This document shows, piece after piece, positions 1 to 5,404 of a DNA stretch of 5,492 nucleotides; position 1 is the first letter of the stretch; every line of letters begins with the position of its first letter. Under the pieces are notes generated by a model. The model saw nothing but the letters and a program-made list of their open reading frames with translations, made no database searches and was not told where the DNA came from. A program made the translations under genes and the position numbers. This DNA comes from Zhenpiania hominis (GTDB lineage: Bacteria; Bacillota; Clostridia; Peptostreptococcales; Anaerovoracaceae), in contig NZ_JACRYT010000039.1 in the NCBI RefSeq assembly GCF_014333425.1, positions 1-5,492 of the forward strand. Reading direction: 5' to 3'.

Positions 1-75
1 AGTAACATGGGGGTAAACATGGTAACCCTGGGGCAAAAAAAGTGTGATATTATGATAGTGAGTAAAAAAAGATAA
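1..75 (+). CDS. Possible C-terminal tail of an upstream phage gene (partial)
   Basis: The first frame is open from the left edge to a TAA at 73-75 and would encode 24 residues ending in CDIMIVSKKR. The other two + frames stop within the first 15 bases, so if a gene enters from the left this is its only possible end. The peptide is too short to assign to a family. Its first half is made of degenerate short repeats, so the open frame could be chance. Its position before a terminator and before the packaging genes would fit a late regulator or other early-region phage gene, but that is inference from gene order only. Confidence 0.3.
   Translation, partial: SNMGVNMVTLGQKKCDIMIVSKKR
2..33 (+). 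repeat. Three degenerate short tandem repeats
   Basis: Three imperfect copies can be read in a row: GTAACATGGGG (2-12), GTAAACATG (13-21) and GTAACCCTGGGG (22-33). They share a GTAA(A)C(A/C)(A/T)TG core and differ in length by 9 to 12 bases. The array may continue to the left of the window. If the open frame at 1-75 is translated, the repeats encode an NMG/VNM/VTLG pattern. No function can be assigned. Confidence 0.4.
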
Positions 76-119
76 AAGGCATTTGATGTCCTCCTGATAC
101 TTTAACATAACGGCAGAAG

Positions 120-146
120 CTCCTCCGAGTGGGGGAGTTTTTGTTT
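120..146 (+). terminator. Rho-independent terminator upstream of the TA operon
   Basis: CTCCTCC (120-126) pairs with GGGGGAG (131-137), giving a 7-bp stem with one T-G wobble and a GAGT loop. It is followed directly by TTTTTGTTT (138-146). This is the standard intrinsic-terminator layout on the + strand. It would end transcription from genes to the left and insulate the toxin-antitoxin promoter that starts about 10 bases downstream. Confidence 0.85.
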
Positions 147-155
147 AAAATGATA

Positions 156-184
156 TTGACAATATGACTTGATTGTAATACAAT
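156..184 (+). promoter_or_regulatory. Sigma-A type promoter of the relBE operon
   Basis: A perfect TTGACA -35 box (156-161) is separated by 17 bases from a TACAAT -10 box (179-184), which differs from consensus at one position. Transcription should start around 191, leaving a leader of under 20 bases before the antitoxin ATG at 208. This is the strongest promoter visible in the window. The -10 box lies inside a perfect inverted repeat, so it is probably autorepressed by the antitoxin. Confidence 0.85.
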
Positions 185-191
185 GTATTAC
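175..191 (+). promoter_or_regulatory. Probable RelB/RelBE operator, perfect inverted repeat
   Basis: GTAATAC (175-181) and GTATTAC (185-191) are exact reverse complements separated by AAT. The palindrome fully covers the -10 box (179-184) and the expected transcription start. Ribbon-helix-helix antitoxins of RelB type bind short inverted repeats over their own promoter, alone and with toxin as co-repressor. Assigning this site to the antitoxin gene directly downstream is inference from position and family behaviour. Confidence 0.75.
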
Positions 192-207
192 GAAAGAGGT
201 GAGAAAT

Positions 208-429
208 ATGGCAATATCAATTCGCTTAAATCCATCGGAAGATAAATTGATTCGTGGATATGCTGATTTGCACGGGATAACAGTATCTGAGCTTATGCGT
301 CAGGCGGTTCTGGAAAAAATAGAAGATGAACTGGATCTTGAGTTATTCGAGGAAGCGCTTGAGGATTTTAAAAAGAATCCAAAAACATATACGCTGGAAG
401 AAGTGGAAAAGGAGCTTGGGTTTCGATAA
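208..429 (+). CDS. relB: RelB-family ribbon-helix-helix antitoxin
   Basis: This 73-residue protein has the ribbon-helix-helix layout of a RelB/DUF6290-type antitoxin. It has an N-terminal DNA-binding strand (AISIRLN, residues 2-8), helix A (about 9-21), a GITVSEL turn and helix B (about 24-38), then an acidic helical tail (39-73) ending YTLEEVEKELGF, which would wrap and neutralise the toxin. It should act as cytoplasmic toxin inhibitor and autorepressor. The ATG at 208 is chosen because AAAGAGGTGAG (193-203) sits just before it. The longer frame from TTG 169 would start inside the promoter, upstream of the expected transcript start. The stop overlaps the toxin start by one base (TAATG), so translation is coupled. 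Family and role are well supported; the exact subfamily is not proven. Confidence 0.88.
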   Translation: MAISIRLNPSEDKLIRGYADLHGITVSELMRQAVLEKIEDELDLELFEEALEDFKKNPKTYTLEEVEKELGFR

Positions 430-689
430 TGTATCAGGTGATTTTTACAGATAAAGCGTTGAAAACATTAAAGAAACTCGACAAAAGTGTTTCCCGCATG
501 CTTCTTGCATGGATAAAAAAGAATCTGGAAGGGTGCGATAACCCGAGAATGCACGGCAAACCGCTCACAGGAAACTATGCCGGGAGGTGGAGATATCGTG
601 TGGGGGACTATCGGATCATGGCAGAAATATCAGATGACACGATTACAATCTATGTTGTCAACGTAGGACACAGAAAGAATATCTACTAG
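429..689 (+). CDS. relE: RelE/ParE-superfamily toxin, probable mRNA interferase
   Basis: This 86-residue protein is a typical full-length RelE-like toxin. It has N-terminal strand YQVIFTDKALKTLKKL (2-17), two helices (about 9-34), a basic stretch MHGKPL (41-46), the core GRWRYRVGDYRI (52-63) and a C-terminal strand with VGHRKNIY (79-86). R62, H81, R82 and Y86 sit where RelE enzymes place their catalytic or RNA-contacting basic and tyrosine residues. RelE enzymes cleave mRNA in the ribosomal A site, and growth arrest follows loss of the antitoxin. The ATG overlaps the antitoxin stop by one base and no separate strong ribosome binding site is needed. The gene ends within a hairpin terminator. 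ParE-type gyrase poisoning is the alternative, but the basic core and HRxxxY end favour RelE. The frame is intact, so it is probably functional. Confidence 0.88.
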   Translation: MYQVIFTDKALKTLKKLDKSVSRMLLAWIKKNLEGCDNPRMHGKPLTGNYAGRWRYRVGDYRIMAEISDDTITIYVVNVGHRKNIY

Positions 690-715
690 AGACACGCCTC
701 GGCCTGTCTCTTTTA
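688..715 (+). terminator. Hairpin terminator between relE and terS
   Basis: AGAGACA (688-694) pairs perfectly with TGTCTCT (705-711). Inside it GCC (696-698) faces GGC (701-703) across a C-C mismatch. The stem runs into TTTT (711-714) and then ATT. It begins at the toxin stop codon, so it should end the toxin-antitoxin transcript. The U-tract is short, so some read-through into terS is possible. Confidence 0.7.
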
Positions 716-741
716 TTATGCAACGAAAGGGGTGAGCCTGT

Positions 742-1182
742 ATGGCATTAACAGAAAAACAGAAGCGTTTCTGCGATGAATATCTAATTGACTTGAATGC
801 CACACAGGCCGCAATCCGGGCAGGATATTCAAAAAAAACTGCGAATCGGACAGGGCCCGAAAACCTGTCAAAACCTGTAATTAAAGCGTACATCGACGCA
901 AAAATGGCAGAAAAAGATGCGGAACTGATTGCGGCGCAAGATGAAGTCATGCGGCATTTAACTGCGGCGATGCGTGGAGAAATTACCGAGGAAGTTGTTG
1001 TTGTAGAAGGGACCGGAGAAGGGTGCAGTGATGCAAGGATTGTGGATAAACAGATCTCCGCAAGAGATCGTTTGAAGGCGGCGGAGCTGCTCGGAAAGCG
1101 TTATCAGTTATTTACAGACAAAGTGGATGTAACTGGAGCTATACCGGTTGTGTTGGTGGATGATGTGCCAGATGAAGAATAA
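742..1182 (+). CDS. terS: Terminase small subunit (Terminase_2 / SPP1 gp1-like)
   Basis: This 146-residue protein recognises phage DNA and hands it to the large subunit to start packaging. Its N-terminus matches the Terminase_2 family: LTEKQKRFCDEYL (3-15), NATQAAIRAGYSKKTA (19-34) forming the helix-turn-helix, then ENLSKPVIKAYI (40-51), the usual L-x-K/N-P-x-V-x-x-Y-I element. Residues 52-80 are helical, probably for oligomerisation. The C-terminus has a KAAELLGKRYQLF helix (about 117-129) and an acidic end (VDDVPDEE) that probably contacts TerL. Length is normal. The ATG at 742 follows AAAGGGGTGAG (726-736). The 3' end overlaps terL. In SPP1-like phages the pac site lies in or near this gene; none can be picked out by eye here. 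Confidence 0.93.
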   Translation: MALTEKQKRFCDEYLIDLNATQAAIRAGYSKKTANRTGPENLSKPVIKAYIDAKMAEKDAELIAAQDEVMRHLTAAMRGEITEEVVVVEGTGEGCSDARIVDKQISARDRLKAAELLGKRYQLFTDKVDVTGAIPVVLVDDVPDEE

Positions 1183-2407
1183 AATCCGTTTATATGAAGT
1201 GATTGGAAAAGGCTATGAGGATTTCTGGAAGACCCAGAAGAGGTATCGGGTCTGTAAGGGAAGCAGGGGGAGTAAGAAATCCAAAACAACGGCGCTCTGG
1301 CTGATTAAGTCAATCATGCAGTATCCACAGGCAAACGTACTTTGCGTGCGCCGATATAAAACAACGCTTCGGGACAGCGTATATAGTGATTTAAAATGGG
1401 CCATCAGCCGATTAAAGGTGGAGGCCTTTTTTAATTGCACCGTCTCACCGATGGAAATTATTTATGTCCCGACCGGTCAGAAGATTTTGTTTCGCGGCCT
1501 GGATGACGGGATGAAAATTACGTCCATTTCCGTAGCGACTGGAGTACTTTGCTGGGTATGGGTAGAAGAAGCCTATGAAATCACCAATGAGGACGATTTT
1601 AATAAGCTGGATATGTCCATTCGTGGAGAAGTCCCGGAAGGATATTTCAAACAGTTAACTCTTACCTTCAACCCGTGGTCAGCAACGTCCTGGCTAAAAA
1701 AGCGATTTTTTGACAATCCGGACGAGCATACTTTTATCAAAACGACGACCTGGCAATGTAACGAATGGCTGGATGAAGCAGACAGGAGCATCTTCCTTGC
1801 CATGAAAGAACATAACCCACGCCGTTACCGCATTGAAGGTGATGGCGAATGGGGAATTGCAGAAGGGCTGATTTTTGAAAATTATCGTCTGAAAGAATTT
1901 GATGTAAATCAGATTCGGAAGATTGAAGGGATAAAAGCGGCGTTCGGCCTGGATTTTGGTTTTACTGATCCGAACGCATTTACAGCCTGCCTGGTCGATA
2001 ACAAAAAGAAGTGCATTTATGTATTCGACGAATGGTATCAGTCCGGTGTGACAAATCGGATCATCGCAAAGCAGATTAAAGCGATGGGGTATGGCGGGCA
2101 GCGTATTATCTGTGACTGTGCCGAGCCGAAAAGTATCGAGGAGCTTCGCGATGAGGGCATACGGGCGGAACCGTCTGTCAAAGGGCGGGACAGCGTTAAT
2201 CACGGGATTCAGCTTATGCAGAATTATACGTTTATCATTCATCCGAAATGCGTGGAATTTTATCGGGAAATACAAAATTACTGCTGGGCAAAGGATAGAG
2301 ACGGGAAACCGACGGATAAGCCAGATCATGAATTCTCCCACGGGATGGATTCGATTCGTTATGGAGTGAGCAGGGCTCTGAAGCCGGATACCTTCAGCTT
2401 TGACTAA
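1172..2407 (+). CDS. terL: Terminase large subunit (SPP1 gp2-like, ATPase plus nuclease)
   Basis: This 411-residue protein is the DNA-packaging motor and headful nuclease. The ATPase domain has a Walker A-type loop GSRGSKKSKT (30-39), a Walker B strand ending VWVEEA (129-134, with E132/E133 as acidic candidates) and a coupling motif TFNPW (165-169). The RNase H-like nuclease domain shows all three expected acidic sites: GLDFGFTDP (D261), IICDCAEP (D315) and HEFSHGMDSIRYG (D393). Both halves therefore look intact, and length fits the Terminase_3 group. The ATG at 1172 is preferred because it keeps only an 11-base overlap with terS; ATG 1160 or 1163 and TTG 1148 would add a cysteine/tryptophan-rich leader unlike the family. 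A weak GGTGG (1155-1159) is the nearest ribosome binding site, so expression probably depends on coupling to terS. Confidence 0.95.
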   Translation: MKNKIRLYEVIGKGYEDFWKTQKRYRVCKGSRGSKKSKTTALWLIKSIMQYPQANVLCVRRYKTTLRDSVYSDLKWAISRLKVEAFFNCTVSPMEIIYVPTGQKILFRGLDDGMKITSISVATGVLCWVWVEEAYEITNEDDFNKLDMSIRGEVPEGYFKQLTLTFNPWSATSWLKKRFFDNPDEHTFIKTTTWQCNEWLDEADRSIFLAMKEHNPRRYRIEGDGEWGIAEGLIFENYRLKEFDVNQIRKIEGIKAAFGLDFGFTDPNAFTACLVDNKKKCIYVFDEWYQSGVTNRIIAKQIKAMGYGGQRIICDCAEPKSIEELRDEGIRAEPSVKGRDSVNHGIQLMQNYTFIIHPKCVEFYREIQNYCWAKDRDGKPTDKPDHEFSHGMDSIRYGVSRALKPDTFSFD

Positions 2408-2416
2408 GGAGGCTAT

Positions 2417-3910
2417 ATGTTTGAATCATTTTTGACATCGGATACGATGCGGCTGAATCATTATATGACGCAGGCCGCAGCAAGCAGAATGACCGATGCA
2501 CAATTTATACAAAACCAAATATCGCAATTCAAGACCTCTCAGACAAGGCGGGAAATGATTGACGGGGAAAAGTATTTTGCCGGGGCCCACGATATCCTCC
2601 ATGCTGTCCGGCAGGTCATCGGAGAGGATGGAAAACTGAGGCCGATAGAGAATCTGCCGAATAACCGGATCGTGGACAACCAGTACCGGAAGATGGTAAA
2701 ACAGAAGGCAAACTATCTTCTGGGGAAACCCTTTACGATTAAGACCAAAAATGAAGGTTACGCGGAACATCTGGACGCCTTCTTTAACGCGAGATTTTTT
2801 CAGCTTCTGAACCGAGTGGGAAGAGATGCGCTAAATGGTGGAATCGGGTGGATTTATCCGAACTACAACGAAGCAGGAGAGATGGTGTTTACCCGTATCA
2901 AACCCTGGGAGTTAATTCCGCTGTGGCAGGACGCAGACCATACGCGTCTGGATGCGGCAATCCGAATCTATGAAGTCGTAACCTATGAAGGGCAGCAGGA
3001 ACGAGTGATTGAAAAAGTGGAAGTATATGACCAAGAGGGAATTTGGTACTTTATTCTGGACGGCGGTCTGAAGGCGGAAGAGGTTCCGTACAGACCATAC
3101 TTTTTGATCGGAGAAGACGCATACAACTGGACTCGGATCCCATTGATTCCGTTCAAATGCAACGCAGAAGAAATCCCGTTGATTAAACAGGTAAAATCCC
3201 TGCAAGACGGCATCAATCAAATTCTGTCGACATTTCAGAACAACATGCAGGAAGATGCCAGAAATACCATTCTGGTGCTTGTCAATTACGACGGACAGAA
3301 CCTCGGAGAGTTTCGGGAAAAGCTTGCGCAGTATGGGGCTGTAAAGGTTCGTTCCGACAGCTCCGGAGCCGGGGGCGATGTGAAGACGCTGCAGGTCGAA
3401 ATAAACTCAGAGAACTACCGGACGATTCTGGAGGTCTTTAAAAAGGCACTGATTGAAAACGCGATGGGATATGATGCGAAAGATGATCGGCTGTCCGGGA
3501 ACCCGAACCAGATGAATCTGCTTTCCATGTACAGCGATATCGACCTGGACGCAGATGAAATGGAAACAGAATTTCAGGCAAGTATGGAGCAGCTCCTTTG
3601 GTTTATTGATGCCAGCCTCGCTCAGTCTGGATCCGGAGATTTCTCTGCGGAGGATGTGGAGATTATCTTTAATCGGGACATTCTGATGAACGAGGGCGAC
3701 ATCATCAACAACTGCAAAAACAGCGTCGGAATTTTGTCCGATGAGACCATTGTGGCCAATCATCCGTGGGTGGATGACCCGGCAGAAGAACTGAATCGGT
3801 TAAAACAACAGAAGGAAGAGAACATGATGGACAACTTTGGGTTCCCACCGAATCAAGCGCCGCAGAACCTACCGGAAGAAGGTGAGCCGGTAAATGACGA
3901 AGAACAGTAA
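2417..3910 (+). CDS. Portal protein (SPP1 gp6-like, Phage_prot_Gp6 family)
   Basis: This 497-residue protein forms the ring at the capsid vertex through which DNA enters and leaves; TerL docks on it. Family hallmarks are an early YFAGAHDI element (53-60), LPNNRIVDNQYRKMV (80-94) leading into KANYLLGKPF (97-106), a long alpha/beta middle with NNMQEDARNTILVLVNYDG (275-293), and a conserved segment GNPNQMNLLSMYSDIDLDAD (about 360-380) before the long helices of the crown. The C-terminus is hydrophilic, P/Q/E-rich and acidic (ends NDEEQ). The ATG at 2417 has a perfect AAGGAGG (2406-2412) overlapping the terL stop, so this gene should be strongly translated. Its end overlaps the MuF gene by 17 bases. 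Length is usual for the family. Confidence 0.94.
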   Translation: MFESFLTSDTMRLNHYMTQAAASRMTDAQFIQNQISQFKTSQTRREMIDGEKYFAGAHDILHAVRQVIGEDGKLRPIENLPNNRIVDNQYRKMVKQKANYLLGKPFTIKTKNEGYAEHLDAFFNARFFQLLNRVGRDALNGGIGWIYPNYNEAGEMVFTRIKPWELIPLWQDADHTRLDAAIRIYEVVTYEGQQERVIEKVEVYDQEGIWYFILDGGLKAEEVPYRPYFLIGEDAYNWTRIPLIPFKCNAEEIPLIKQVKSLQDGINQILSTFQNNMQEDARNTILVLVNYDGQNLGEFREKLAQYGAVKVRSDSSGAGGDVKTLQVEINSENYRTILEVFKKALIENAMGYDAKDDRLSGNPNQMNLLSMYSDIDLDADEMETEFQASMEQLLWFIDASLAQSGSGDFSAEDVEIIFNRDILMNEGDIINNCKNSVGILSDETIVANHPWVDDPAEELNRLKQQKEENMMDNFGFPPNQAPQNLPEEGEPVNDEEQ

Positions 3911-5306
3911 ATACTGGCGGGAACGCTTTGAACTTCTGGAAGATGCTCGGAATCAAGACATCACAAAGCATATTCGGGAGGTTGGCCGGATTTATAAGCG
4001 GGCGCAGACGGACATCGATAAAACGATCCGCGCCTGGTATCAGCGGCTTACGAAGAATAATGAAATCAGCATGGCAGAGGCAAGAAAACTCCTTTCCACG
4101 GACGAGCTGGAAGAGTTTAAATGGGCCGTAGAGGATTACATCAAGCACGGAGAAGAAAACGCCCTGGACCAGCGCTGGATGAAACAGCTTGAAAATGCTT
4201 CGGCGAAATTCCATATCAGCAAACTGGAAGCGCTGAAGCTGCACCTGCAGCAATCCATTGAGGTCGTGTATGGCAATCAGCTTGACCTGCTCGACGAGAC
4301 GATGCGGCAGCAGTACCAGGAAGGCTATTACCATACGGCTTTTGAGGTTCAGAAAGGTTTTTCCATCGGCTGGCCCATTGCGGCGATCGACCAGGCAAAG
4401 ATTGACCGAGTGATTCGGAAACCCTGGGCACCAGACGGAAAGAACTTTTCTGAGCGGGTATGGCAGAACCGGACAAAGCTTGTGAATGAAGTCCATAACG
4501 AGCTTTCCCGCATGTGCATTACCGGGGAAGCGCCGGATCGGTCAATCAAAAATATCGCAAAGAAAATGAATACCAGCCGCTACAACGCAGGCCGTCTCAT
4601 TATGACTGAGGCGGCTTATTTTGGGTCTGTCTCCCAGAGAGATTGCTTTGACGATTTAGGTGTGGAGCAATATGAAATCTGCGCCACACTGGACAATCGC
4701 ACTTCTGCTATCTGCCAGGAGATGGATGGCAAGGTATTTAACATGAAAGACTATGAGGCGGGTGTAACAGCTCCGCCCTTTCATGTGTTCTGCCGGTCCT
4801 GTACCTGTCCCTACTTTAACGACGAGTTTACCGTCGGTGAAATGCGGGCGGCGAGAGGCGAGGACGGAAAGACGTACTACGTGCCGGCGGATATGAAGTA
4901 TCCGGAATGGAAGAAGCAGTTTACAGGAGGCGGGAAGCCGAAAAACTATGCAAAATCAGTTGACTGTTTTATATTTGATAAAGATGATGTTTATGGAGAT
5001 ATTACGCCAGAAAGCATTTTAAATGAGCTTGAAACTTCATCTGTAGGGATGGAAACGATAGAATATATAAAACGCAGTGGCATTTTACCAAGATTGGAAT
5101 ACGAAAAGCAATGGCATTCTGCTAGGGGCGAGCAGCAGGGAGATGCAATAACAATATATCTGTCAAACACTAAAAATTCAAGAGTGACGGCACAAACAGT
5201 AATCCATGAGATGACACATCATAGGTACAATATTGGGGAATGCCAATGGGCAGAAGCGGTTTGTTTTGCAAAGGAAAAGATGCATATTGAAAACAGGATA
5301 GTGTAA
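3894..5306 (+). CDS. MuF-type minor head protein with C-terminal HExxH metallopeptidase-like module, apparently cut by an IS
   Basis: This 470-residue protein starts as an SPP1 gp7/Mu F-like minor capsid protein. Residues 1-190 are mainly helical. The Phage_Mu_F core (about 190-311) has TLDNRTSAICQEMDGK (265-280) and PPFHVFCRSCTCPYF (294-308), where C274, H297, C300, C303 and C305 could bind metal. A normal MuF protein would end near GGGKPKN (345-351). Here a further module (about 354-470) follows, with a strand ITIYLSN, a helix bearing HEMTH (438-442) and WAEAVCFAKE (452-461), where E454 is a candidate third zinc ligand. No signal peptide or membrane segment is evident. The ATG at 3894 follows AAGGTGAG (3879-3886) and overlaps the portal gene. 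The module is A+T-rich and the frame ends in GTG-TAA at what looks like an IS end, so the native C-terminus is probably missing. The MuF call is firm; the zincin call is motif-based. Confidence 0.88.
   Translation: MTKNSKYWRERFELLEDARNQDITKHIREVGRIYKRAQTDIDKTIRAWYQRLTKNNEISMAEARKLLSTDELEEFKWAVEDYIKHGEENALDQRWMKQLENASAKFHISKLEALKLHLQQSIEVVYGNQLDLLDETMRQQYQEGYYHTAFEVQKGFSIGWPIAAIDQAKIDRVIRKPWAPDGKNFSERVWQNRTKLVNEVHNELSRMCITGEAPDRSIKNIAKKMNTSRYNAGRLIMTEAAYFGSVSQRDCFDDLGVEQYEICATLDNRTSAICQEMDGKVFNMKDYEAGVTAPPFHVFCRSCTCPYFNDEFTVGEMRAARGEDGKTYYVPADMKYPEWKKQFTGGGKPKNYAKSVDCFIFDKDDVYGDITPESILNELETSSVGMETIEYIKRSGILPRLEYEKQWHSARGEQQGDAITIYLSNTKNSRVTAQTVIHEMTHHRYNIGECQWAEAVCFAKEKMHIENRIV
4953..5303 (+). 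other. Zincin-like C-terminal effector module of the MuF protein
   Basis: This marks the sub-gene module encoding about residues 354-469. Reading outward from the active site, a RGEQQGD segment leads into an edge strand (ITIYLSN), a short NTKNSRVT linker, the helix TAQTVIHEMTHH, a YNIGECQW turn and a second helix EAVCFAKE. Strand, HExxH helix and downstream glutamate are the ordering found in gluzincin peptidases. The E-A-x-x-F-A context resembles ImmA/IrrE (DUF955) peptidases. Two 60-base samples (4951-5010 and 5011-5070) are 30% G+C by hand count, against 52% for 4861-4920, so the module likely has a separate origin. Catalytic activity and target are unknown. Confidence 0.65.
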
Positions 5307-5338
5307 AATAATTGTGGAATTTTTGAGAGAGAACTAAA

Positions 5339-5404
5339 AAGAGACAGTTCCAAAATGATAAAATAGTTTTCATCACAAAAACTCACGAAAGGAACTGGTC
5401 TCTT
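5339..5404 (+). promoter_or_regulatory. Hairpin sequestering the transposase ribosome binding site
   Basis: AAGAGACAGTTCC (5339-5351) pairs with GGAACTGGTCTCTT (5391-5404): 13 base pairs interrupted by one bulged G at 5397, enclosing a 39-base loop. The right arm begins in the Shine-Dalgarno GAAAGGA (5387-5393) and ends one base before the ATG at 5405. In a transcript carrying both arms the ribosome binding site would be blocked. Folding is seen in the sequence; the regulatory role is inferred from the geometry. Confidence 0.65.
5356..5364 (+). promoter_or_regulatory. Extended -10 promoter for the IS transposase
   Basis: TGATAAAAT is a TGn extended -10 joined to TAAAAT, one mismatch from TATAAT. 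No convincing -35 box lies 16-18 bases upstream (the region is A-rich), as is common for extended -10 promoters. Transcription would start near 5371, leaving a leader of about 34 bases before the ATG at 5405. That transcript would lack the left arm of the hairpin at 5339-5351. Confidence 0.5.

Noticed and set aside
43..60. TATTAT (48-53) as a -10 box
   Set aside because: The position 17 bases upstream reads ACCCTG, not a -35 box, there is no TG extension, and a terminator follows with no gene in between.
45..105. Tiny minus-strand ORF after an AGGAGG-like site (complement of CCTCCT at about 90-95)
   Set aside because: It gives only about ten codons before a stop. The ribosome-binding-like sequence is likely chance.
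169..207. TTG-initiated N-terminal extension of the antitoxin (13 residues)
   Set aside because: It would start inside the promoter spacer, upstream of the expected transcript start. The ATG at 208 has a good ribosome binding site and begins at the RHH strand.
1148..1171. Upstream starts for terL (TTG 1148, ATG 1160 or 1163)
   Set aside because: They add a Cys/Trp/Met-rich leader unlike terminase N-termini and lengthen the overlap with terS without a better ribosome binding site.
1694..2341. Minus-strand open frame of 215 codons opposite terL
   Set aside because: It lies wholly within the conserved nuclease half of terL and has no domain signature; a shadow frame.
3705..4496. Minus-strand open frame of 263 codons opposite portal and MuF
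   Set aside because: It is antisense to two firmly identified genes, its product has no recognisable family features, and it reflects the codon bias of the + strand genes.
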